Assembly: GCA_035501735.1 (NCBI GenBank)
Contig: DATJVR010000055.1
Location: 5,844 to 69,843 of the forward strand
Source of the DNA: PNAI01 sp035501735
GTDB lineage: Bacteria > Pseudomonadota > Alphaproteobacteria > Rhizobiales > Xanthobacteraceae
Direction: 5' to 3'
Length of the DNA: 64,000 bases
The notes under the pieces are model-generated. The model saw nothing but the letters and a program-made list of their open reading frames with translations. It was not told the origin of the DNA and did no database searches. The translations under genes and the position numbers were made by a program. This document shows positions 36,923 to 45,308 of the stretch, piece after piece (the first letter of the stretch is position 1; each line of letters starts with the position of its first letter).

Positions 36923-38815
36923 GTGACGATCACTTCGGGCAAACGAATTGGCAGCGATTCAGTGCTCGACCGGACCACAAAAGATTCGCCAAACGTCGCC
37001 GGAACGTTGAGTTCCGACGAGCAATTCGAGCATGCCGAGATCGAGCCGTCCATTCCGCCGCGCCAGCGTGCTGTCCGCGAACCGACCGAAGGCGGCCTTG
37101 CCAGCGCGGCGCATCGCTTCTGGCGGTTTTCGGCCGGCCATATTTTTTCCAGTCTCACGCGGCGCATCGTCATCCTCAATGTTGCCGGACTCATGGCGCT
37201 GGTCATCGGCATCCTTCATCTGTCGCAGTTTCGCGCCGGCCTGATCGAAGCCCGCGTGCAAAGCCTCGAGGTGCAGGGCGAGATTATCGCCAACGCCATC
37301 GCCACCGCCGCCACCTCCGATACGGAATACGGTTTCGCCGACCAGGACCGTCCCTTGGAGTTGCGCCCGGGCGAAAACTATGGAACGGGCGATGATAGCA
37401 TGTCCGGGCAGCAGTTTTCGATCAATCCGGAACGCATCGGGCGGGTATTGCAGCGTCTGATATCTCCGACCGAAACCCGCGCCCGCATCTACGATCTCGA
37501 GGGCTCGCTGATCATCGACAGCCGCGACCTTTTTGTCCCCGGCGAGATCACGCAACTGGAATTGCCGCCGCCTAACAGCGAGCATCCTGGCTTCCTCAAT
37601 CGCACCTGGAAGGCGCTGAAGACCTGGTTCAATCGCGGCGATCTTCCGCTTTACGTGGAGCACGGGCCGAATGCCGGACTGGATTATCCGGAAGTGGCCG
37701 AGGCGCTGTCGGCCAACAAGACCAGCAGCATGGTGCGTGTCGACAGCCAGGACGAAGTGATTGTCTCGGTGGCGGTGCCGATTCAGAGCTTCAAGGCAGT
37801 GCGCGGTGCGTTACTGCTGTCCACGCGCGGCGGCGATATCAATGCCGCCGTCGAAAGCGAGCGGCTTGCCATCATCAAGGTGTTTCTGATCGCCACGAGC
37901 GTCATGGTGTTGCTCTCGGTGCTGCTTGCCGGCACCATCGCCGGCCCGGTACGGCGGCTGGCCGACACCGCCGAACACGTGCGCCGCCGTATCCGTTCGC
38001 GCGTGGAAATTCCCGACTTCACCGCGCGGCATGACGAGATCGGACATTTGTCGGGTACGCTCCGAGACATGACCGATGCGCTCTACAGCCGCATCGAGGC
38101 GATCGAGAGCTTCGCTGCCGATGTCGCGCACGAACTGAAGAATCCGCTCACGTCGCTGCGCTCCGCAGTTGAAACTCTTCCTTTGGCCAAGACCGCGGAA
38201 AGTCAGAATCGGCTGTTCGCCGTCATCCAGCATGACATCAAGCGGCTCGACCGCTTGATCTCCGACATTTCTGAAGCCAGTCGGCTCGATGCCGAACTGC
38301 AGCGCCACGAGATCAAGCCGGTCGACTTGACCAAATTGCTGTCGACCGTGGTGACGATCCAGAACGAGATGCGCAAGGAAAACGATGTGGGCGTGTCGCT
38401 CGCCTTCGAAGGCAGCAATTTGCGGGCGTTCGTGGTGCCCGGTCACGATTCGCGCCTTGGCCAGGTGATCAACAATCTGATCGACAATGCACGTTCGTTT
38501 TCGCCGCCCGGCAGCACGGTGCGCGTCGTCTGCCGGCGCCTCAAGGACGAGGTCGAGATCATTGTCGACGATGACGGACCCGGCATCCGCCCAGACGCGC
38601 TCGAACGAATCTTCGAGCGCTTCTACACCGATCGCCCGCATCAGGGGTTTGGGCAGAATTCCGGGCTCGGCCTTTCGATCTCCAAGCAGATCGTGGAGGC
38701 GCACGACGGCCGACTATGGGCCGAGAACCGCACCGGCGTCGCCCACAGCGAGGGCGAGCCGCCGCCAGTGCTCGGGGCCCGGTTCGTGATCAGGCTGCCG
38801 GCCTACCGATCCTGA
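36923..38815 (+). CDS. chvG: two-component sensor histidine kinase ChvG
   Basis: A 630-residue inner-membrane kinase: membrane segment near residues 87-108 (IVILNVAGLMALVIGILHL), periplasmic sensor of about 200 residues, and a second segment near 313-335. HAMP follows, then HisKA with phospho-acceptor H403 in DVAHELKNPLTSLRSAVETL and HATPase with NNLIDNARSF, DDDGPGIRP and GLGLSISKQIVEAHDG. The GTG start has no strong ribosome site and the first 80 cytoplasmic residues vary, so a start at 36962 is possible. The usual downstream hprK and PTS genes are absent; a chemoreceptor follows instead. Confidence 0.93.
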   Translation: MTITSGKRIGSDSVLDRTTKDSPNVAGTLSSDEQFEHAEIEPSIPPRQRAVREPTEGGLASAAHRFWRFSAGHIFSSLTRRIVILNVAGLMALVIGILHLSQFRAGLIEARVQSLEVQGEIIANAIATAATSDTEYGFADQDRPLELRPGENYGTGDDSMSGQQFSINPERIGRVLQRLISPTETRARIYDLEGSLIIDSRDLFVPGEITQLELPPPNSEHPGFLNRTWKALKTWFNRGDLPLYVEHGPNAGLDYPEVAEALSANKTSSMVRVDSQDEVIVSVAVPIQSFKAVRGALLLSTRGGDINAAVESERLAIIKVFLIATSVMVLLSVLLAGTIAGPVRRLADTAEHVRRRIRSRVEIPDFTARHDEIGHLSGTLRDMTDALYSRIEAIESFAADVAHELKNPLTSLRSAVETLPLAKTAESQNRLFAVIQHDIKRLDRLISDISEASRLDAELQRHEIKPVDLTKLLSTVVTIQNEMRKENDVGVSLAFEGSNLRAFVVPGHDSRLGQVINNLIDNARSFSPPGSTVRVVCRRLKDEVEIIVDDDGPGIRPDALERIFERFYTDRPHQGFGQNSGLGLSISKQIVEAHDGRLWAENRTGVAHSEGEPPPVLGARFVIRLPAYRS

Positions 38816-38843
38816 AGGGCGCGTCGAAAGCGCTGATTCGCCG

Positions 38844-38858
38844 GCCGGCGGAGCCGGC
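38844..38858 (+). terminator. possible terminator after chvG
   Basis: GCCGGC-GGA-GCCGGC forms a compact 6-bp hairpin 28 bp after the chvG stop, followed by an A/T-rich stretch ending ATTATTTTGA. The 227-bp gap to the chemoreceptor supports transcript ending here. Confidence 0.4.
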
Positions 38859-39042
38859 TGGAAATTCAAGATTATTTTGATCCTTCAGAGGCTTAAGTCC
38901 TCATTTACCATGTAATGCTAGTGATTTTCGCGGAGCACCCGCTTGCTCGGCCGGATAGGTCGCGAGCTGAAGGTGCTCACATTGTCTGCCGGCCAGCTGT
39001 TGCGATCATGCCCGTAATCCCAAATCGCCTCTCCCGCGGAAC

Positions 39043-41130
39043 GTGCGCATGACAAGCGACCGGCTTCCCGTCTCCAATAATTCAGCGCGCCCTCCCGCAC
39101 CGACGTCGACATTTTTCGGCGGTATGAATTCAAAGTTTGGCATCAGCGCGAAGCTTCAGATCGTCTTTGGCATCGTCGCATGCATGACCCTCATTGCTGG
39201 CGCGACGGCTTTTCTCTGGTTTTCGGCGGTCGAGAATGTCGTGCGTCAATTCACCGACCATCAAGTTCCGGTGATGACCGACTCGATGCGGCTCTCGGTG
39301 GTTTCCGGTGAAATCTCTGCGGCGGCTGCACGTTTCATCAGCGCCAAGACCACCGAAGATCAGGAAATGACAATTTCGCTGATCGCGCGCAAGCGCGCCG
39401 AGCTCGGGATCGTGATGGAGCGTGTCAAGAAAACGACCGGCAAAATCCCTGCGTTCCAAAAATTCATGGAATTGTCGGATCGGCTGGAAGCCAATATTAC
39501 AACGCTTGAGCATACCATCACAGAGCGCACCGACCTGTCCGCGCAGACGGTGACGCTGCTCGAGGCCCTGCATCGCGTCCATGCCCAGGTGATCGAAAAG
39601 CTTCCTCAGCTGAATAACGCTCTTCAGTCACTTGAGCTTTTGGAGAAGGCCCACCTCATTGTCGGCCTGCTCGACGAAGCCGCGATGGCTCAGGACACCG
39701 ATGCAGTGAAACCGCTTCAGGATCGCTTCAATACGGCGATCGAATCCTTCGACAAGGCCACATCGGCGCTCACCAATGAGGACATCAAGCGAACGACGAA
39801 CCAGCTTGCGTACTTCGGACGAGGGCAGACAAGCGTGTTCGAACACCGCGCGAGCGAACTGTCGGCAGCCGCGCAAGTGGATAGAGCCATTGCTGAAAAC
39901 ATCGCCATCCAACGCGAGCTCGCAGGCGTTGTTGCCTCGCTCGTCGGCGAAGCCGAATCCAGCATGGAAAGCGGCATTGCTGCTCTGTTCGAAAATATCG
40001 ATCACAGCCGCATGCTGCTGCTGCTGGTAGTCGGCGCGAGCATATTCGCGGCCGGCATCGGGATAAACTACGTCCGCCGCAAGCTGGTCGGCCGCCTGCT
40101 TGCGATCGGAAACGCCATGCGGCTTCTTTCCTCCGGCGAAGTCAATTTCAAGGTTTCGGAAGTCGCTGAACACGACGAGCTTGGCCAGATGGCGCGTTCG
40201 CTCGAAGTTTTCCGCTCGAGTGAGATCGAGCGGCGCGGGCTCGCCGAACGCGAACACGAAGAACAGGCTCAACAGCGGCAACGCGCGGCCACCATCGACC
40301 AGATCATCGGCGAATTCCGTGCCACGATGACCTCCGCGGTGCGCACCGTTACCGACAACGTTCTGCGCATGCAGGAAACCGCGCGCAACTTGTCGAAGAT
40401 CGCGAACGAGGCCGATCAACAGGCGCACGCCGTTTCGATCTCGTCGGAGACCACCTCGACGAACATGCGGGTCATGGCCGATGCCAGTGATCAGCTGGAT
40501 GGTTCCATCCGCGAGATCAACGGGCAGGCCGTGCAGGCGCACGGCGTGGTCCAGCGTGCGGCGGAACTGTCGCGCTCGACCGACCAACTGGTTGGACAAT
40601 TGTCAGCCGGCGTCGAGCGCATCGGCGACGTGGTCAAGCTCATTCGCGACATCGCCGAGCAGACGAATCTGCTTGCGCTCAATGCGACGATCGAGGCGGC
40701 ACGCGCGGGCGACGCGGGCCGCGGCTTCGCGGTGGTCGCCGCCGAAGTCAAGGCGCTCGCCAATCAGACTGCCGGCGCGACCGAAGATATCAATGCCCAG
40801 GTCGGCACCATTCAGAATCTGACCAATGACACGGTCAATGCCATCCGCTCGATCGGCAAGGTGATGAACGACATTGACCTGATCAGCGCGGCAATCGCGG
40901 GAGCCGTCGAGGAGCAGACGACTTCGACCGAAACCATCGCGCAAAATGTGCAACAGGCTTCGGTCGGGGCGAGCGAGCTTGCCAATAACATGGCGGTCGT
41001 GACCAAAGCGGTCGACGCCACTAATCAGGTGGCTAGCGCCATGCTCAAGACCTCGGAAACATTTTTGGTGCAGGCGGGCACCATCGAGAAAGCTGTCGAT
41101 CTATTCATCAAGAAGGTGGCAGCGGCTTGA
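39043..41130 (+). CDS. methyl-accepting chemotaxis protein
   Basis: A chemoreceptor of up to 695 residues: first membrane segment near residues 33-60 (LQIVFGIVACMTLIAGATAF), a large helical periplasmic sensor (about 60-325), second segment MLLLLVVGASIFAAGIGINY, HAMP (about 345-400) and signalling domain. The hairpin tip reads ETNLLALNATIEAARAGDAG, with GRGFAVVAAEVKALANQTA, the MCP hallmark. No C-terminal CheR/CheB pentapeptide is seen. The start may be GTG at 39043, ATG at 39049 or ATG at 39124. No che genes are in the window, so it is an orphan receptor. Confidence 0.9.
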   Translation: MRMTSDRLPVSNNSARPPAPTSTFFGGMNSKFGISAKLQIVFGIVACMTLIAGATAFLWFSAVENVVRQFTDHQVPVMTDSMRLSVVSGEISAAAARFISAKTTEDQEMTISLIARKRAELGIVMERVKKTTGKIPAFQKFMELSDRLEANITTLEHTITERTDLSAQTVTLLEALHRVHAQVIEKLPQLNNALQSLELLEKAHLIVGLLDEAAMAQDTDAVKPLQDRFNTAIESFDKATSALTNEDIKRTTNQLAYFGRGQTSVFEHRASELSAAAQVDRAIAENIAIQRELAGVVASLVGEAESSMESGIAALFENIDHSRMLLLLVVGASIFAAGIGINYVRRKLVGRLLAIGNAMRLLSSGEVNFKVSEVAEHDELGQMARSLEVFRSSEIERRGLAEREHEEQAQQRQRAATIDQIIGEFRATMTSAVRTVTDNVLRMQETARNLSKIANEADQQAHAVSISSETTSTNMRVMADASDQLDGSIREINGQAVQAHGVVQRAAELSRSTDQLVGQLSAGVERIGDVVKLIRDIAEQTNLLALNATIEAARAGDAGRGFAVVAAEVKALANQTAGATEDINAQVGTIQNLTNDTVNAIRSIGKVMNDIDLISAAIAGAVEEQTTSTETIAQNVQQASVGASELANNMAVVTKAVDATNQVASAMLKTSETFLVQAGTIEKAVDLFIKKVAAA

Positions 41131-41193
41131 CGCCGCACCTGCGAACATGCCGCCGGTTTTGACATTGTCAGGCCCGGCCATAAGATTCCGGCA

Positions 41194-43593
41194 ATGGCCT
41201 TCCAATTCGTGCAGCCAGCAGCGAGCGTAGCCTCGTCCAAGTCGGGGGCGGGGACGACCATGCTGGATCGGTCGCGTCAGGGTGAGCGGTTTCCGCTCGT
41301 CTCCGCGATCGGAATGTTTGCCCTCGCTTCGATCATCCTTGCGGTGCCGTGGCTCTCGGGCGCGGTCGCCATCCCGTATGACGCCAAGTCGCAATTCTAT
41401 CCGCAGCTGGCCTTCCTTGCCCGGTCGCTCGCTCACGGCGAGTCTCCGTTCTGGACGCCGAATGTCTTTGCCGGCTGGCCGCAGATCGCCGACCCGCAGT
41501 CCCTGATCTTCTCGCCGATCTATTTCCCTTTGGCGCTGCTGGTTCCAAACCCCAGCCCGTATCTCGCCGATGTGGTTGAGTTCGGCTTGCTGTTCATCGG
41601 CGGCGTCGGTGTCATTCTTTTTTTCCGCGACCGCGGCTGGCACGTCGCCGGCGCCATGGTCGCCGCCATCGCCTTTTCATTTGGCGGCTCGGCCGCATCG
41701 CGCATCCAGCATGTCGGCCAGATCGAAAGCCTCATGTTCCTGCCCTACGCATTGTGGCTCCTCTCGCGGGCATTGGAGCGTTCCTCCTGGCGCGCCGGTG
41801 CGGGCGCTGGTCTGTTCGGCGCCCTGATCGTGCTCGGCCGCGATCAGGTTTCACTGCTCGCAACCTATATTCTCTTTGGATTCGTCCTTTGGCATTGGTT
41901 CGTCGGCGCTGGCCGGCAAGCTCGATTCTTGGCAAGCTTCAAGCCGCTCGTCGCCGGCCTGCTCGTCGGCCTGCTCATCGTCGCTGTTCCGGTGACGCTG
42001 ACGGGATTGCTGGCAGCCGATTCCAACCGTCCGGAGATCGGTTTTGTATTCGCCGGACGCGGCTCAATGCACCCGGCCGATCTCTTCATGCTGGTGTTCG
42101 CCGATCTGTTCGGCGCTTCCGACTTCCACCGCGACTATTGGGGCCCGCCGAGCTACCCGTGGATGGATGCCTTCGGGTCGACGGATTTGTTCGTCCCGCA
42201 AAATGCCGGCCAGATCTATACCGGCGCGCTCGCGATCGTCGCCGTGCTGGGATTTGGGCTGCTGCGCGGCCAGCTATGGGCGCGTGAAATCCGTTTTTTT
42301 ACCTTGGCCCTGCTGTTCACACTGCTCTACGAACTCGGCAAATACACGCCGGCATTCCAGGTGATGTACGATCTGCTCCCGGGTGTTCCGCTCTACCGCC
42401 GACCGGCCGACGCGACGTTCCTGTTCTGCGGATTCCTCGCCATCATCGCGGGCTATCTCATCCACCGCTGGCTCGACGACACGATGCCGCCTGCAAAGCG
42501 CTGGCAGCATGCGCTGGCGGTTGTGCTTGCGGTCGCGCTGATCGCCGGCGCCGCCGCTCTCGCCTCCCGCGTCGGCACGCTGCAGGTCGCCATGATGCCG
42601 ATCCTGTGGGGTATCGCATTTGTTGCCGTCGCCATTCGCGTGCTCACCCGTGCGCGCCGGTTGGCCGAGCGGAACGCGCTCGCAGCCTGCGCGCTCGTTG
42701 CTCTCTTCAGCGTCGTCGATTTTGCCTGGAACAATGCGCCTAACGAATCCACCGGCCTGCCGTCGGCGAACTTCGACGCCTTGTGGACGAACACCAAGGA
42801 CGAGACCGTCCTTCTGCTCAAGGACAAGCTTGCTGCCTCCGCCGCGTCCGATCGGCGCGACCGAGTCGAACTCATCGGCGTCGCCTACCATTGGCCGAAC
42901 ATCGGCCTGATCCATGATTTCGAACATCTCTTCGGCCACAACCCGCTTCGGCTCCACGACTTCGTGCGCGCCACCGCCGCGCCGGACACGGTCGCCGCGC
43001 CCGACCAGCGCGAATTCACGCCGCTCTTGCCGTCGTACGATTCGATGCTTGAAAACCTCTTCGGCGTGCGCTTCATCGCCGTCAGCGTTCCGGTCGAGCA
43101 GGTCGACAAATCGCTCAAACCCGGCGATCTCACCCTGATCGCGCACACCAAGGACGCGTACGTCTACGAAAATCCACGTGCCTTGCCGCGCGTCATGCTT
43201 GCGACCGATTGGCGCAAAGCCGATTTCGAGGAAATGATCCGCGACGGGGGTTGGCCGGAGGTTGATCCGCAGCACACGGTCCTGCTCGAAGCCGCGCCGC
43301 CCGGATTTACCCCGAACGCGGCCGGCGGCAACGCCCGCATCGCAAGCTATCACAATGCCGAAATCGTCATCGACATCGATGCGCCGGCCGGCGGCATTCT
43401 TGTGCTCAACGACATCTGGCATCCCTGGTGGCGTGCGACCGTCGACGGCAAGCCGAGCGAGATCCTCAAGGCCAATGTGCTGTTCCGGGCGGTCGTGGTT
43501 GCGCCCGGCAAGCACGTCGTGCGTTTCGAATTCCACCCGTTCACCGGGGCGCTCGCGGAGCTGAAAGAAAAATTCACCGGTCCGCAGAATTGA
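41194..43593 (+). CDS. YfhO-like polytopic membrane protein (putative GT-C glycosyltransferase)
   Basis: A protein of up to 799 residues with about 12 membrane segments in the first 500 residues and a periplasmic C-terminal domain. The first loop has PYDAKSQFYPQLAFLARSLA and SPFWTPNVFAGWPQIADPQS, an acidic loop as in YfhO/GT-C proteins. The C-terminal part has VLNDIWHPWWRATVDGKPSE, the YfhO C-terminal hallmark. It probably transfers sugar from a lipid-linked donor to an envelope acceptor. The ATG at 41260, after a GGGGCGGGGAC stretch, is a credible alternative start. Its end overlaps the convergent secreted-protein gene by 20 bp. Confidence 0.78.
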   Translation: MAFQFVQPAASVASSKSGAGTTMLDRSRQGERFPLVSAIGMFALASIILAVPWLSGAVAIPYDAKSQFYPQLAFLARSLAHGESPFWTPNVFAGWPQIADPQSLIFSPIYFPLALLVPNPSPYLADVVEFGLLFIGGVGVILFFRDRGWHVAGAMVAAIAFSFGGSAASRIQHVGQIESLMFLPYALWLLSRALERSSWRAGAGAGLFGALIVLGRDQVSLLATYILFGFVLWHWFVGAGRQARFLASFKPLVAGLLVGLLIVAVPVTLTGLLAADSNRPEIGFVFAGRGSMHPADLFMLVFADLFGASDFHRDYWGPPSYPWMDAFGSTDLFVPQNAGQIYTGALAIVAVLGFGLLRGQLWAREIRFFTLALLFTLLYELGKYTPAFQVMYDLLPGVPLYRRPADATFLFCGFLAIIAGYLIHRWLDDTMPPAKRWQHALAVVLAVALIAGAAALASRVGTLQVAMMPILWGIAFVAVAIRVLTRARRLAERNALAACALVALFSVVDFAWNNAPNESTGLPSANFDALWTNTKDETVLLLKDKLAASAASDRRDRVELIGVAYHWPNIGLIHDFEHLFGHNPLRLHDFVRATAAPDTVAAPDQREFTPLLPSYDSMLENLFGVRFIAVSVPVEQVDKSLKPGDLTLIAHTKDAYVYENPRALPRVMLATDWRKADFEEMIRDGGWPEVDPQHTVLLEAAPPGFTPNAAGGNARIASYHNAEIVIDIDAPAGGILVLNDIWHPWWRATVDGKPSEILKANVLFRAVVVAPGKHVVRFEFHPFTGALAELKEKFTGPQN

Positions 43594-44551
43594 AATCGCG
43601 GAACACCATATCGGGGGCGCTGGTGTTGTGGCGCGACGGAACAGTGCGCCCCGCCCAAAGTTCCACCGCGCTCGCCTTTTTGAAATCCATCACCGGCGAT
43701 CGCGCCCAGGCCTGACTGCCCTTGCTGCGCCAGCCGACCTGCGCGACGTCGGAATTGCCCTCGGTGACGAACATGGACCGCAACGCCGCGAACGGCCGAT
43801 CGCCCGCGATTGGCGCGCTGAAGTTGACGTCGAGCACGATGCGATCCTGATCGAGCTTGTCGAGCCGCAGCGTGGCGCTGCCTCCGCGCACGAAGTTGAG
43901 GGTGAACGTCCGCGTGCTCGGTTCGAACGCCACGTCGCGAATATCCACCAGCGGCCGGCCGGAGGTTTCGATCGGCCCGATCAGGAACGAGGACCCATAC
44001 GCGCTCCAGCGCAGATTGACCGGCGGCAACGGACGCGCGCGCCAATAGCCATCGGCCGGATAGAGCACCAAAATTTCGTCGGCGCGTCCGTCGCGCCAGG
44101 TCCACACCTGCAGCAGGTGAAATCCATTTTCAACACGGTTGCCGACGCGCACCGGCACCTGGTTCGGCCGCCAGAAGCTCGGGAAGGTGAGACCGACAAG
44201 CCACCACTCCTCGGTCTCGTAGATCGTGAGCCGGCGTTTTTCGAAATGATAGACCGGATCGTTCGACATGTCGCAGTTGGTGAAATCCGGCGCCCAGCGG
44301 TCGACCAGGATGGTGCCGACATAGGAGGGATGCACGGCCTCGATCGTGAGATGTCGTACGTTGCCTGATTGCAGCTTGAGATAAACGTTGTCCTTCTCGG
44401 CGCAGAGCGTCGGCTCGCTGGCGTTGACGACATCGACAGCGAGCGGTTCAGCGGCCTGCGCTGTAGCTTGAGTTTCGAGAATTGCCATTGCGGGAACTGC
44501 AGCTCCAGATAGGACGCACCACAACCAGACAGCGCTGCGCCATCGACGCAT
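43574..44551 (-). CDS. secreted protein linked to FkbM/opgH genes, unknown function
   Basis: A 325-residue protein with an N-terminal signal sequence, MRRWRSAVWLWCVLSGAAVP with cleavage probably near residues 25-35. The ATG at 44551 comes 1 nt after the FkbM stop and has AGGGTAGG immediately upstream, which decides the start. The mature protein is predicted beta-rich (TFTLNFVRGGSATLRLDKLD) with two Cys (TLCAEK, NCDMSND). Family not recognised. Its tight coupling to FkbM and opgH suggests a role in envelope glucan or surface-glycan biology. Confidence 0.72.
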   Translation of the reverse strand: MRRWRSAVWLWCVLSGAAVPAMAILETQATAQAAEPLAVDVVNASEPTLCAEKDNVYLKLQSGNVRHLTIEAVHPSYVGTILVDRWAPDFTNCDMSNDPVYHFEKRRLTIYETEEWWLVGLTFPSFWRPNQVPVRVGNRVENGFHLLQVWTWRDGRADEILVLYPADGYWRARPLPPVNLRWSAYGSSFLIGPIETSGRPLVDIRDVAFEPSTRTFTLNFVRGGSATLRLDKLDQDRIVLDVNFSAPIAGDRPFAALRSMFVTEGNSDVAQVGWRSKGSQAWARSPVMDFKKASAVELWAGRTVPSRHNTSAPDMVFRDFNSADR

Positions 44552-44552
44552 C

Positions 44553-45299
44553 CTACCCTGCCAGAGCATAGACGTCACCGGAATTTGCATCATGCGGCAA
44601 TGCCGATAGCCATCGCTCGATTTGCTTGCGATCGACCCAATCGTCGTGGACAAGTTTTTTGATATCTCCGAGCGCGGCGTTGAAGCGCGTCATTCCAAGT
44701 GCATGGCAGCGCTCGGCACAGGCGAGCGCAACATCGCGCTGGATGGTGGTGAATTCGAACGACAGCGCCGGAACGGCCTGCGTCAGGCCCGCCAGCGCTT
44801 CCGCCTCGAAGCCTTCGACATCGATTTTGATGAAGGACGGCCTGCCATGCTCGGCGATCAGCGCGTCGAGCGTCGTCATCGGGACGGCAACCGATTTGGT
44901 CCAAGCCTGCCCCTCCCAGCCGGCGGCGCCATGAGCGGCCTGCATGAATTTTTGCGAGGCCGTCGATATCGTCGGATTATCTATATTTATCATAAGGTTA
45001 GCAACGCCGCTGGAGCGGCCTATCGCCGCCTCCTTGAGCACGACCGCACGGTCGCGGCCGTAGATCATACGCAGTACGCGCGCGAGCGCGGGCTGCGGCT
45101 CGAGCGCAACGACGCGTGCACCCAGGCGCCGAAATACGCCGATGTGATCACCCACATGCGCACCGATGTCGAACACCAGATCGTCCGGCCGCACGAAACG
45201 CCGATAGAAATCGTCCATCGCGGCTGAGCGCTTGCGATGGCCGTAATAAATTCGCAAGGACCTGAAGACCCCGCGTGCCGTCCGCAGTGTTTCGAGCAT
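44553..45299 (-). CDS. FkbM-family methyltransferase
   Basis: A 248-residue SAM-dependent O-methyltransferase. SAM-binding motif VFDIGAHVGDHIGVFRRLGA with acidic E in VVALEPQPA; conserved FIKIDVEGFEAEALAGL typical of FkbM. Targets are usually sugars or lipids in surface polysaccharide assembly. The start is either TTG at 45308 or ATG at 45299; I prefer the ATG. It sits directly downstream of opgH and upstream of the secreted protein, forming a three-gene minus-strand operon. Confidence 0.87.
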   Translation of the reverse strand: MLETLRTARGVFRSLRIYYGHRKRSAAMDDFYRRFVRPDDLVFDIGAHVGDHIGVFRRLGARVVALEPQPALARVLRMIYGRDRAVVLKEAAIGRSSGVANLMINIDNPTISTASQKFMQAAHGAAGWEGQAWTKSVAVPMTTLDALIAEHGRPSFIKIDVEGFEAEALAGLTQAVPALSFEFTTIQRDVALACAERCHALGMTRFNAALGDIKKLVHDDWVDRKQIERWLSALPHDANSGDVYALAG

Positions 45300-45308
45300 C
45301 GCCGGCAA

